A stretch of DNA of 64,000 nucleotides, taken from Phytopseudomonas daroniae. Its GTDB lineage: Bacteria; Pseudomonadota; Gammaproteobacteria; Pseudomonadales; Pseudomonadaceae. The notes under the pieces are model-generated. The model worked only from the letters and a program-made list of their open reading frames with translations, did no database searches and had not been told where the DNA came from. Of this stretch, positions 56,210 to 64,000 are shown in pieces. The first letter of the stretch is position 1. The number at the start of each line of letters is the position of its first letter. Made by a program: the position numbers and the translations under genes. The DNA is taken from NCBI RefSeq assembly GCF_004327285.1, contig NZ_QJUI01000001.1, forward strand, positions 340,114-404,113. Direction: 5' to 3'.

Positions 56210-56388
56210 CTAGCAGGCCGTTGAAAAAACGTAGGTGAGACAGCCGATGCGAGGCAGAAACAGGCGAAAAAGCGGAGTTTACGAGTTGTAAATGAGCATT
56301 TTGATGGGGGCGCCTAGCCTGGACTCGCACACGAGCCTGTTTCTAACGACGTAGCGGCAACGCAGGTAGTTTTTCAACAGCCTGCTAG
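56210..56388. mobile_element. MITE-like repeat, copy 2
   Basis: The terminal repeats CTAGCAGGCCGTTGAAAAA and its near-complement (one mismatch) bound about 179 bases. The interior matches copy 1 at 4734-4873 but carries about 30 extra bases around 56306-56336. CTAG at both outer ends could be a target duplication or part of the repeat. Its right end supplies the stop codon of pauB. Confidence 0.65.
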
Positions 56389-57686
56389 CGCAGCTTCTCC
56401 AGCATCTGGTAGTACCACATGCCCAGCGCCAGCATGGGGTTACCGAACACGTCGCCCATTGGCACCTTGATATGCGAGCAACCTGCGAAGGTGTCGAAGC
56501 GCGCCAGTTCGCCGCTCATGGCCTCGGCCATGATCTCGCCCATCACATGGCTGGTGGCGATGCCGTGGCCGGAGTAGCCCTGGCAGTACCAGACGTTGGG
56601 CGACAGCTTGCCCAGTTGCGGGATGCGGTTCATGACGATACCCATGGCGCAGCTCCACTGGAACTCGATGGGCACGCCTTTCAGGCTTGGGAAGGTGCGC
56701 TCGATGCCGGGCCGCAGCTCAGCCGCAATATCCCGCGAATCGCGCCCTGAGTAGTTGGCCCCGCCACCGAACAGCAGGCGCCCGTCGGCGGTCAGGCGGT
56801 AGTAGTCGAGCACGAAACGGCAATCGTAGACGGCCAGATCATGGGGGTTGATCTGCGCCGCCAGCTCGCCCAGCGGCTCGGTGGTGACGATGCCGCCCAT
56901 GGCCGGGAAGATCATGCCCTTGAGCTTTTCCGGCTCCAGCTTGTGGTACACGTCGCCGGCCAGCAGCACCTGATTGGCGACCACCCGCCCCTCGGCCGTC
57001 ACCAGCGTCGGCGTGGCGCCGTGCACGATCTCCAGCACCGGCGAGCGCTCGAACAGCAGCGCGCCCAGGCTGTGTGCCGCCCGCGCTTCGCCCAGGCACA
57101 GGTTCAGCGGATGCAGGTGCAGGTTGCGGGTGTTCTTCAGCGCGCCGAGGTACAGATCGCTGGCCAGATGGGCGCGCACGCCGCACGCATCCAGCAGGGT
57201 CACGTCCGCTTCCATGCCATGGCTCAGCGCCTCGTCGTAGGAGGCGCGCAGTTCGTTCAGGTGCGCCGGTTTCATCGCCGCGTGCAGGTGGCCGTGCTTG
57301 AGGTCACAGGCGATGCCGTAGCGGCGCACACGCTGCTCGATGATGGCGTGGCCGCGCCAGCGCAGGCTCCAGATGAAATCATCGACCTCCCCGCCCAGCC
57401 GCTTGCGCATCTGCTTGGCCATGGCGGTGTCGCCGGACAGGCTGCCGGTGACCTGCCCACCATTGCGCCCACTGGCGCCCCAGCCGATGCGGTTGGCCTC
57501 CACCACGGCCACCTTGAAGCCGCGCTCGGCCAACTCGACCGCGGTGGCCACGCCGGTGAACCCACCACCGATGATCGCCACATCCACCCGCACCTCACCC
57601 TGCACGCTCGGGTAGTCGCTTTCCTGGTCGATGCTCGCGCTGTAGTAGGACGGGCTGCGCTCGGCTGCCGTCGCCTTGTCTCTCAT
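56385..57686 (-). CDS. pauB: FAD-dependent gamma-glutamylpolyamine oxidase (PuuB/PauB type)
   Basis: This 433-residue DAO-family flavoprotein oxidises the glutamylated polyamine to an aldehyde. The dinucleotide fold is VAIIGGGFTGVATAVELAERG (about 36-56). WGASGRNGGQVTGS and the C-terminal WYCQGYSGHGIATSHVMG are PuuB hallmarks. AAGGAA precedes the ATG at 57686. It follows the pauA-type gene by 54 bases on the same strand, giving a two-gene glutamylation/oxidation unit. The TAG stop comes from the MITE-like repeat end, so the original C-terminus may have been altered. Confidence 0.88.
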   Translation of the reverse strand: MRDKATAAERSPSYYSASIDQESDYPSVQGEVRVDVAIIGGGFTGVATAVELAERGFKVAVVEANRIGWGASGRNGGQVTGSLSGDTAMAKQMRKRLGGEVDDFIWSLRWRGHAIIEQRVRRYGIACDLKHGHLHAAMKPAHLNELRASYDEALSHGMEADVTLLDACGVRAHLASDLYLGALKNTRNLHLHPLNLCLGEARAAHSLGALLFERSPVLEIVHGATPTLVTAEGRVVANQVLLAGDVYHKLEPEKLKGMIFPAMGGIVTTEPLGELAAQINPHDLAVYDCRFVLDYYRLTADGRLLFGGGANYSGRDSRDIAAELRPGIERTFPSLKGVPIEFQWSCAMGIVMNRIPQLGKLSPNVWYCQGYSGHGIATSHVMGEIMAEAMSGELARFDTFAGCSHIKVPMGDVFGNPMLALGMWYYQMLEKLR

Positions 57687-57740
57687 GTCAGTTCCTTAGC
57701 GGCACGCCTGGGCGCGCCGTGATTATCATGTTTTGCAAGT

Positions 57741-59105
57741 TCACGCCTGATTGAGGTACCAGCGCCAGTCCTGCTCGCCGACTTCACTCATGAAGCGCCG
57801 GTGCTCCTCGCGCTTGACCGCCAGATACACCCGCAGAAACTCCGCCCCCAGGGCATCGGCCGCCCAGGTCGAGGCCTGCAGCGCGCACAGCGCAGTCAGC
57901 CAGTCGGTCGGCAGCAGGGTCGTGGCCTGGGCATAGCCATTGCCTTCGATTGGCTCGCCAGGATCCAGCTCCTCGCTGATCCCGCGATGAATGCCGGCAA
58001 GAATCGCCGCAGCAGCCAGGTAGGGGTTGGCGTCGGCGCCGCAGATACGGTGCTCGATATGCCGGGTCACCGCCGGGCCGCCCGGCACACGCAGGCTGAC
58101 TGTGCGGTTATCCACACCCCAGCTCAAAGCCAGCGGCGCGTAGCTGTTGGCCTGAAAACGCCGATAGGAGTTGGCGTTGGGGCAGAACAGCAAGAGCGAA
58201 TCGAGCAGGCTGGCGAGCATGCCGCCAACCGCATGACGCAGCAGCGGCGTACCGGCAGGCGCCTCGCTGGCGAACAGATTGCGGCCCACGGCGTCGTTCA
58301 GGCTGACATGCATGTGCATGCCGGTACCTGCCAGGTGATCGAACGGCTTGGCCATGAAACAGGCCTGCATGCCATGCCGGTGAGCCACGCCCTTGACCAG
58401 GCGCTTGTAGCGCACCGCCTGATCCATGGCCTGCAGCGCATCGCCATGCTCCAGGGTGATTTCCACCTGCCCCGGCGCATACTCGGAAATCGCCGTGCGC
58501 GCGGGGATGCCCTGGGCCTTGCACGCGGCATATAGATCCGCGAGAAACGGCTCGATCTGCTCCAGCTCGCGCAAGCCATAGACCTGGGTATTGCGCGGCC
58601 GCCCACCATCGGCATCCAGGGCTGGCTGCGGGTTGCCGTGGGCGTCGCGCTTGGCATCGAGCAGATAGAACTCCAGCTCGCAGGCCATCACCGGGTGAAA
58701 GCCCTCGGCCTGTAGCCGCTCAATCACCTGAACCAGTACATGACGCGGATCGGCAACACTGGCTGGCATGCCTTCCTGCGGGTGCATGCTGACCTGCACA
58801 GCCGCCGTAGGAATCAACCGCCACGGCAGGCGCACCAGGCTGCCGGCCAGGGGGTAGGCACGGCAATCGATGTCGCCGACGTCCCAGACCAGGCCGGAAT
58901 CCTCCACGTCATCACCGTTGATGCTCAGGCCGAGGATGGTACTCGGCAGCGGTCGCCCGCTGCGGTACACGGCGAGCAGCTCGTCACGGTGCAACAGCTT
59001 GCCGCGCGGCACACCGTTGGCGTCGATGATGAACAGTTCGAACAGCTCGATATCGGGGTTCTGCGCGAGGAAATCCTCGGCGTCCTGCAGAGGCGCGAAT
59101 TGCAT
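57741..59105 (-). CDS. pauA: Gamma-glutamylpolyamine synthetase (PauA type)
   Basis: This 454-residue glutamine-synthetase-like ligase is the third in the window. Motifs in order are LFIIDANGVPRGK, ACELEFYLLD, VEITLEHG, FMAKPFDHLAG, NSYRRFQ, NRTVSLRVPGG and [16 protein letters not shown]. It is more diverged from SpuB and SpuI than they are in their core motifs. Pseudomonas carries several PauA paralogues with different polyamine preference, and this one is paired with a PauB-type oxidase. The ATG at 59105 has GAGAAG upstream. Which polyamine it uses cannot be read from the sequence. Confidence 0.87.
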   Translation of the reverse strand: MQFAPLQDAEDFLAQNPDIELFELFIIDANGVPRGKLLHRDELLAVYRSGRPLPSTILGLSINGDDVEDSGLVWDVGDIDCRAYPLAGSLVRLPWRLIPTAAVQVSMHPQEGMPASVADPRHVLVQVIERLQAEGFHPVMACELEFYLLDAKRDAHGNPQPALDADGGRPRNTQVYGLRELEQIEPFLADLYAACKAQGIPARTAISEYAPGQVEITLEHGDALQAMDQAVRYKRLVKGVAHRHGMQACFMAKPFDHLAGTGMHMHVSLNDAVGRNLFASEAPAGTPLLRHAVGGMLASLLDSLLLFCPNANSYRRFQANSYAPLALSWGVDNRTVSLRVPGGPAVTRHIEHRICGADANPYLAAAAILAGIHRGISEELDPGEPIEGNGYAQATTLLPTDWLTALCALQASTWAADALGAEFLRVYLAVKREEHRRFMSEVGEQDWRWYLNQA

Positions 59106-59431
59106 GATGGCTTCTCATATGGCCACGGGCGACCGTCACGGGTGACCCGGATCGACTTGTCGGCTGGGAGTAACAGCCATGGGTGTCAGGAGGCGAGAAG
59201 AACATCCGGCGGGCGGGCGTGGCGGCAATGCCAGAGTGCCCAGAAGGCGAGGGTCTGCGGCAGCCCCGTGGGCTCGGGTGCCCGTCCCTGCGAGCACAAG
59301 ACTGGCAGAGCGATGAGAGGGGCAGAAGTGCAGACCGGGATAGACATGCCCGCGAGGCTCGCACGTGCCGACAGTCAGGTTAAATCGTTATTACCGCACC
59401 TTCAGATAGCCAGCCGCTAAACAATGGACTG
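59106..59431. other. 326-base intergenic region upstream of pauA
   Basis: No gene seen. It should hold the pauA promoter. A CGGGTGACCCG palindrome lies near 59138-59150. Confidence 0.45.
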
Positions 59432-60997
59432 TCACGGCTCCGGTTTGTAGCCCAGCCGTAAGCCACCCCAGTGCTTGCCCTGCACATGGATCGGCACCGA
59501 CAGATCGTGCATCAGTTCGCCGGTATCGCGCATGTAGGTCTGCAACAACAGACGCTGCCGGTGGCTGCCGCAGCGGATGCCGGTGCGGTCGTTGAACATG
59601 CGCTTGCTGCGGCTCTTCACGGTATCCACCGTGCGGTCGCCGGTGGGCGGATGGTTGAACGCCTCGTTGTGGGTCGGCACGTAACCTTCCGGTGTGGTGG
59701 CGATGGCGAAAACCAGGCCTTCGTGGCGTTTGAGCAGGGGTTCCTGGATGGCTGGCAGCACCTGATCGGCATGGCTGTCGAAGCGCGTGCGGAACTTGGC
59801 CGGGAAGCAATTGGGGATCGGCTGGTACTGACGGTCGAACAGATCCGCCAGGCTGATGCGCCCGGCCTGGATATCCGCCTCGAACTGCCGTCCAATCGCC
59901 GCGGCGCCTTCCAGAGCGAGGTCATAGATGCGCTGGTGATAACTGTCCAGCCCGACGCTGGCCAACTGCTCGCTGACGCTTTCCGCCTGGCCGACCAGTT
60001 GCTCGGCAGCCTTGCCCAGTTGCCGGGTCTGGTCTTCGCTGCTGCGCACGTCACCGCGCAGTTGCTCGACCGCCACCAGCAGCTCGGCCAGGTGTTCGTG
60101 GTTGCTGGCCGTACCGGCGCTGATCTGCGCCACCTGGGTATCGACGTCAGCCGCCAGGTCGGCGATGCCGCGCAGTTGCTCGCCGGTGAATTCGATCTGC
60201 CGGGCGGCCGCTTCCAGCTCCTCGGCCTGACGCTGGATATGGTTGACCACCGCCGTGCTCTGCTGGCGAATATCGGCGACCATCTGTCCCACCTCCCCGG
60301 TGGCGCTGGCGGTACGACCGGCCAGGCTGCGCACCTCGTCGGCGACCACCGCAAAACCACGGCCCTGCTCACCGGCGCGGGCGGCTTCGATGGCGGCATT
60401 GAGCGCCAGCAGGTTGGTCTGGCTGGCGATGGACTGGATCACCTGGGTAACCTGTTCGATCTGCTCGGTACGCGCGCCAAGGCCATCGATCAACTCACGG
60501 CTGGCGGCCGCCTGCGCGCTGAGCTGCTGCATGCGGCTGATCGCCTGCTGCAACTCGGCCTGGCCAGTGGCACTGCTGGCGCGCACGGTCTGCGCGGCGC
60601 CCAGGGTCTGGCCGGCGCGCTCGGCATTGCTCTGTTCGGTACGGGTCACGGCGTGGGCACCTTCGCCGATCTGCTCCACCGCCGCCAGCTGCGACTGCAA
60701 CTTGCCGGCCAGTTGCTGCACGGTGAAGGCCACCTGGGCCGCTGACAGGGCGTTATGACAGGTGTGTTTCGACAGGCTCTGGCTCAGCTCATCCAGCGAG
60801 GCCGCCGGCGCAGGGTCAGCGGCTGCTGGCACCGACCGCCGCCAAGCCCCCAACCAGGGCCATAACGCCAGCAGTAGCAGCGCGATAGCACCGATATAGG
60901 CAGGCATCTGTACCTGCTGCCAGACCACCAGCAATGCCAGTAGGCCGAGCACGTGCAGAGCCAAAGCCAGCCGGTCACGAGTAAATTCAGAACCCAT
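59432..60997 (-). CDS. Methyl-accepting chemotaxis protein with C-terminal sensor-like domain
   Basis: This is a 521-residue protein. Two short membrane segments lie at the N-terminus (about 10-30 and 33-50) with almost no periplasmic loop between them. The signalling coiled coil follows, with the conserved tip [20 protein letters not shown] in the middle. The last 170 residues (from about 350) are globular and resemble a Cache-type fold: [13 protein letters not shown], then [20 protein letters not shown]. So the likely sensor sits in the cytoplasm behind the signalling domain, not in the periplasm before it. AGAGGTT precedes the ATG. The ligand is unknown. Confidence 0.83.
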   Translation of the reverse strand: MGSEFTRDRLALALHVLGLLALLVVWQQVQMPAYIGAIALLLLALWPWLGAWRRSVPAAADPAPAASLDELSQSLSKHTCHNALSAAQVAFTVQQLAGKLQSQLAAVEQIGEGAHAVTRTEQSNAERAGQTLGAAQTVRASSATGQAELQQAISRMQQLSAQAAASRELIDGLGARTEQIEQVTQVIQSIASQTNLLALNAAIEAARAGEQGRGFAVVADEVRSLAGRTASATGEVGQMVADIRQQSTAVVNHIQRQAEELEAAARQIEFTGEQLRGIADLAADVDTQVAQISAGTASNHEHLAELLVAVEQLRGDVRSSEDQTRQLGKAAEQLVGQAESVSEQLASVGLDSYHQRIYDLALEGAAAIGRQFEADIQAGRISLADLFDRQYQPIPNCFPAKFRTRFDSHADQVLPAIQEPLLKRHEGLVFAIATTPEGYVPTHNEAFNHPPTGDRTVDTVKSRSKRMFNDRTGIRCGSHRQRLLLQTYMRDTGELMHDLSVPIHVQGKHWGGLRLGYKPEP

Positions 60998-61200
60998 GGC
61001 GAACCTCTTTATTTTTATTGTGCCGGGATGTCGGTCGCGGCAAGCGTGCCGGCGAATAGCCGAATGCCCTGTTCAGTTCATCGGCAGCGCAGGACGGATC
61101 TGTAGAGGCACGGCAGCCGCTCGGACGAGTTGACCACCCCATCATGCGCCGAGATATGGCACTTTGGTAGCATAGGGCGATCGCGGCAAAGGAACGTGGG

Positions 61201-62277
61201 TCAGCGCTTGAGGCTATGGCGCTTGACGAACGCCCGGTCGAAGTAATCCTTGCAGCGCCCGTAGAATTGCCCGCCCGCACTCCATTGGCGCCAGCCGAAC
61301 AACGCACCGCCATCACCACTGGCCAGCAGCAACGGGCGCTGGCCGCTCGCCTTGTAATCTCGCAGCGACCCGCCGCGCAGTGCGGCTGTCAGGTTGGCTG
61401 CAAGCACCGGTACCTGGCGCATCGAGTACAGCCCGCTCTTGCGAACGCCAGGCAGGTTGGCGCAATCGCCCACGGCGAAGACCTGCGGATGGGAATGGCT
61501 CTGCAGCGTCGGGGCGGTGTGTACGAAACCGTCTGCATCGCAGCTCAGGCCACTGCCGGCGATCCAGGGAAAGGCCTGGGCGCCGCTGGCCAGCAGCAGC
61601 CGGCCACCGCGCCACACCGCAGCTTCGCCACTGATCAGGCAATCGCCGTCGATACGGCTGATCGGGCAATGCTCGCGCACCTGCACGCGGCGCATACGCA
61701 GATGGCCCCAGGCACGCATCCGCAAACCGGCACAGTGACCGGCCAGCAGCGGCTCACCACAGAACAGCGCCAACTGCGGCACCTGGTCGGCCAGGGCCAG
61801 GGCCATTTCCACCCCCGCCACGCCGCCGCCGAGAATGGCCAGGGGCTGCGGATCATTTTTCCAGACCCGCCAACCGGCGATGAAGCTGTCTACCGGTTTG
61901 ACGGCCAGCACGTCCATCGCGTCGCCTTCACGGGGCGGGCAGGCGACCCGATCGCCGGCGTTCAGCGACAGCCAGTTGCCGTGCAGCACACGGCCATCGG
62001 CCAGGCTCAGTTGACGTGTGGCGGCGTCCAGCGACGTAATTGGCGCGACGATCAGTTCGACCTGTGCGGCCTGGCACAACGTGACCAGGCCGATCTGACA
62101 ATCCTCGGCACCGTAGCGACCGGCTACCAGGCCCGGCAGCATGCCGGCGTACCAGGTGTGTTCGGTACTGGCCACCAGGCCGATCCGACCCGCCGGCCGC
62201 TCGATCAGCGCCCAGCGCCGCAGAACCCCGAGATGGGCCGGGCCTGCGCCTACCAGCAACAGATCGTAGTCAGTCAT
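61201..62277 (-). CDS. Flavin-dependent pyridine nucleotide oxidoreductase, SelD-N-terminus-like
   Basis: This 358-residue protein has two nucleotide-binding folds (LLLVGAGPAHLGVLRRWA at the start and AILGGGVAGVEMALALAD near 147) and a C-terminal FAD site (VFAVGDCANLPG). The GPAH form of the first motif and the segment WYAGMLPGLVAGRY are typical of the NDH-2-like group that is fused to selenophosphate synthetase SelD in some bacteria. Here it stands alone: no SelD domain or selD gene is adjacent. The role is unknown; redox supply for selenium metabolism is a possibility from family knowledge. Confidence 0.8.
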   Translation of the reverse strand: MTDYDLLLVGAGPAHLGVLRRWALIERPAGRIGLVASTEHTWYAGMLPGLVAGRYGAEDCQIGLVTLCQAAQVELIVAPITSLDAATRQLSLADGRVLHGNWLSLNAGDRVACPPREGDAMDVLAVKPVDSFIAGWRVWKNDPQPLAILGGGVAGVEMALALADQVPQLALFCGEPLLAGHCAGLRMRAWGHLRMRRVQVREHCPISRIDGDCLISGEAAVWRGGRLLLASGAQAFPWIAGSGLSCDADGFVHTAPTLQSHSHPQVFAVGDCANLPGVRKSGLYSMRQVPVLAANLTAALRGGSLRDYKASGQRPLLLASGDGGALFGWRQWSAGGQFYGRCKDYFDRAFVKRHSLKR

Positions 62278-62474
62278 CTACACCGATATCCTTGTGAGAG
62301 CCTGGGCAGAGCGGCGCGGGGCCACCCACGGGAACGCAGGACGAGCTTTGACCGAAATGCACGCGGAATGATCCGCCGCACCCGGAGCATGGCGGCAGCG
62401 AGCCGCTTCGAGCAAGAGAAGAGACGCTTGGGGCAGGCTTTCGACACATTTTTGCGGCGTGATTTCTGTCGAGC

Positions 62475-63689
62475 TCAGGCTGCTGGAGTCCCAGCAGGTA
62501 ATCGCTCGAGCACGCCCGGGTCGAGACGCAGCAAGCGCACGCAACGGGCGTCATGTAGAGCGCTGGGGCTCTGCGACGCATCGAGGGCGACGACCTGACC
62601 GACGAGGTTGAGCACCAGCGCCTCACGGGAGAAAACGCCACGGTTGAGGCTGTAATAGGCCGCTACCAACTCGCGCAAACCGAAGGGCAGGCGCCAGCGG
62701 ATGCGCAATGCAGAGCCGAAACTGGCGGCACGCAGGCGGATGCTCTGGTCGATGTCCTCATCGCTCAGGCTGCCCCCGGCGTCCTGCCAATCCTGCATGC
62801 AGCGCAACAGCGCCAACTCGCCGATGTTGTGCAACAACCCTGCGGTGTAGCAGAACTCGGCATCCAGCGACAGCTCGCAGGCAAGCCAGTGGGCGACCTC
62901 GGCGCTGCGCTGGGCTGCGGCCCAGGTGCGCACGCCCTGCTCGGCCAGACGCGGGTCGCTGAGCCGTGCATTGCGCTGCACGGACAACCCCAGCACCAGG
63001 TTCAGGGTGCGCGCCACACCCAGGCGTGGCAGGGCCTGGGCCAGGGTCTGACAGGGTGAACCATTGTGGCGGGCGGCACTGTTCGCCGCGGCGATCAGGC
63101 AAGCGGTGATTTGCGGGTCGCGGGCGAACACCTGTTCCAGCTCACCCAGGCTCGGTTCACTGCTGTTCAGGCACTGGCTGACCGAGTCGCGTACCGAGGC
63201 CAGCAGCGGCGCGCCCTGCCCTTTTTCGCGCAAGGTATCCAGATAGTCCTCGAGCCTGTCCACCAGCAGCGGACGAATCGGGCACAGCAGCTCTTCGCCG
63301 TCACTGAGCAACAGCCCGGCCAGACGCTGGCGTAGTACTTCGGCATTGAAGGGTTTGGCCAGGTAGGCAGTGGGTAACAGCGGCTTGGCGGCGCGCACAC
63401 TGTTGGCGTCCAGCCGGCCACTGATGAGGATGAACGGCAGCGCCGGAGTACGCGGATGGCGACGCAATCGGCGCAGCAACTCCAGGCCATCGACACCCGG
63501 CAGCTCGCTGTCGGCGATCACCAGCTCCGGCAGGCGTCGTTCGCAGCGCGCCATGGCAGCCTGGCCATCGTTGACACGGATCACCACGGCATCGCAGCGT
63601 ACATCGAGCACCAGTTGCTCAAGCAGATTGGCCGTCCAGGGATCGGGATCAGCGATGAGAACTTCCGGGGCGCTAGCCGCTGCAGACAT
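62475..63689 (-). CDS. Response regulator with HDOD output domain
   Basis: This 404-residue protein has an N-terminal receiver domain (about 8-125; phosphoacceptor D60 in LVIADSELPGVDG, conserved lysine in AYLAKPF) and a C-terminal HDOD domain (about 160-360: CLIAAANSAARHNG, FCYTAGLLHNIGELAL). HDOD proteins often act in signalling without nuclease or phosphodiesterase activity. GAGGTTT precedes the ATG at 63689. No histidine kinase is adjacent, so its partner is elsewhere. Confidence 0.86.
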   Translation of the reverse strand: MSAAASAPEVLIADPDPWTANLLEQLVLDVRCDAVVIRVNDGQAAMARCERRLPELVIADSELPGVDGLELLRRLRRHPRTPALPFILISGRLDANSVRAAKPLLPTAYLAKPFNAEVLRQRLAGLLLSDGEELLCPIRPLLVDRLEDYLDTLREKGQGAPLLASVRDSVSQCLNSSEPSLGELEQVFARDPQITACLIAAANSAARHNGSPCQTLAQALPRLGVARTLNLVLGLSVQRNARLSDPRLAEQGVRTWAAAQRSAEVAHWLACELSLDAEFCYTAGLLHNIGELALLRCMQDWQDAGGSLSDEDIDQSIRLRAASFGSALRIRWRLPFGLRELVAAYYSLNRGVFSREALVLNLVGQVVALDASQSPSALHDARCVRLLRLDPGVLERLPAGTPAA

Positions 63690-63874
63690 CAAGAAACCTC
63701 GTTACATCGGAGCGAAGACAACGGCCAACTAACAAGGCCGCTGATCGATCCCCGCATCCCTGGGCATATGAGCAGGCTGACACAACCGTCAGCCACGAAA
63801 TCGAGCAGTCTAAAACGCGGCTCTGCGACCTGCCATATAAAAACCGCAGGCAAAAAAAGACCCGCCAGCGGCGT

Positions 63875-63903
63875 AATGCCAGTCAGTTAAGCTGACTGGC
63901 ATT
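63875..63903 (+). terminator. Hairpin at the transposase 3' end
   Basis: The arms AATGCCAGTCAG and CTGACTGGCATT with loop TTAAG are followed by TTTTTC on the plus strand. The transposase stop codon lies inside it. The arms equal those of the cbc terminator at 43275-43308. Confidence 0.75.
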
Positions 63904-64000
63904 TTTCTTTTTGGGGTATTTGGTCGGTTTAGGTTTCACGACGCGGGGATAGTGCCGTTCTCGCCTGGGTGGCAGGACGAAGTGACGGGCCTGGATTCTC
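63883..64000 (-). CDS. Transposase C-terminus, IS4 type (cut by window edge)
   Basis: The minus-strand frame is open from the window edge to a TGA at 63883-63885 and gives 38 residues. The arginine/lysine/proline-rich tail (HFVLPPRRERHYPRVVKPK, then TKYPKKKNASQLN) resembles the end of IS4-family DDE transposases as I recall them. The catalytic part lies outside the window. If correct, an insertion sequence ends within the 190 bases between here and the REC-HDOD gene. No terminal inverted repeat can be checked. Confidence 0.5.
   Translation of the reverse strand, partial: RIQARHFVLPPRRERHYPRVVKPKPTKYPKKKNASQLN

Noticed and set aside
63456..63890. Open frame on the plus strand at the right end
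   Set aside because: It is antisense to the REC-HDOD gene and runs into intergenic DNA without coding features.

Overview
The window is high-GC proteobacterial DNA whose gene content and gene order match Pseudomonas: the spu polyamine cluster, the GbdR/Cbc/Dgc choline and betaine catabolism cluster, ModABC, OscA-Sbp-CysTWA and an OprD-type porin. Dispersed palindromic repeats of the REP/BOX kind also fit that genus. I see no rRNA, tRNA, CRISPR array or prophage. The species cannot be fixed from the sequence alone.

Layout. At 0-1.5 kb lies the C-terminal part of a BCCT choline/betaine transporter, cut by the window edge. At 1.7-13.6 kb is a polyamine locus: spuBCDEFGH on the minus strand (two glutamylation/transamination enzymes, two binding proteins, one ABC transporter), back to back with a plus-strand glutamylpolyamine synthetase and agmatine deiminase (aguA). 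At 13.6-16.2 kb are a di-haem cytochrome c peroxidase with an Anr/Dnr-like box and an OprD-family porin. At 16.6-21.4 kb a diguanylate cyclase, a DesB-type desaturase and a GGDEF-EAL protein lie together. At 21.4-27.2 kb is a housekeeping mix: GST, YccS-type membrane protein, GreA/B-like protein, YgjP-type peptidase, PQQ-type sugar dehydrogenase and a small membrane protein.

At 27.7-43.2 kb is the quaternary-amine block: an M19-like protein, a DUF5943-like protein, dgcA, dgcB, etfA and etfB paralogues (dimethylglycine demethylation and its electron transfer), a small unknown gene, gbdR, and cbcV-cbcW-cbcX plus a second binding protein. Its gene junctions carry inverted repeats. At 43.4-46.3 kb is modABC with a ModE box. 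At 46.5-53.5 kb is a sulfur block: a degenerate sigma54-activator-like protein, a hydrolase, oscA, sbp, cysTWA and a TauE-type exporter. At 53.5-56.2 kb are a membrane gene broken by an in-frame stop, an MmyB-type regulator, a Mpo1-like protein and a Crp-family regulator. At 56.4-59.1 kb is a second polyamine catabolic pair (pauB, pauA). At 59.4-63.7 kb are an MCP with its likely sensor module at the C-terminus, a SelD-N-terminus-like flavoprotein and a REC-HDOD protein. The last 120 bases hold the C-terminal end of what looks like an IS4-type transposase.

How the genes work together. Much of the window imports nitrogen-rich osmolytes and polyamines and degrades them. Spu/Pau handle putrescine, spermidine and agmatine. 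BetT, Cbc, Dgc, Etf and GbdR handle choline, betaine and dimethylglycine. Separate blocks scavenge molybdate and sulfate. The least explained parts are the non-coding array at 36.2-36.65 kb, the metal-ligand-poor M19-like protein, the DgcA cluster cysteine change, the GAHQGA sigma54-type protein and the shared leader motif of spuB and spuD.
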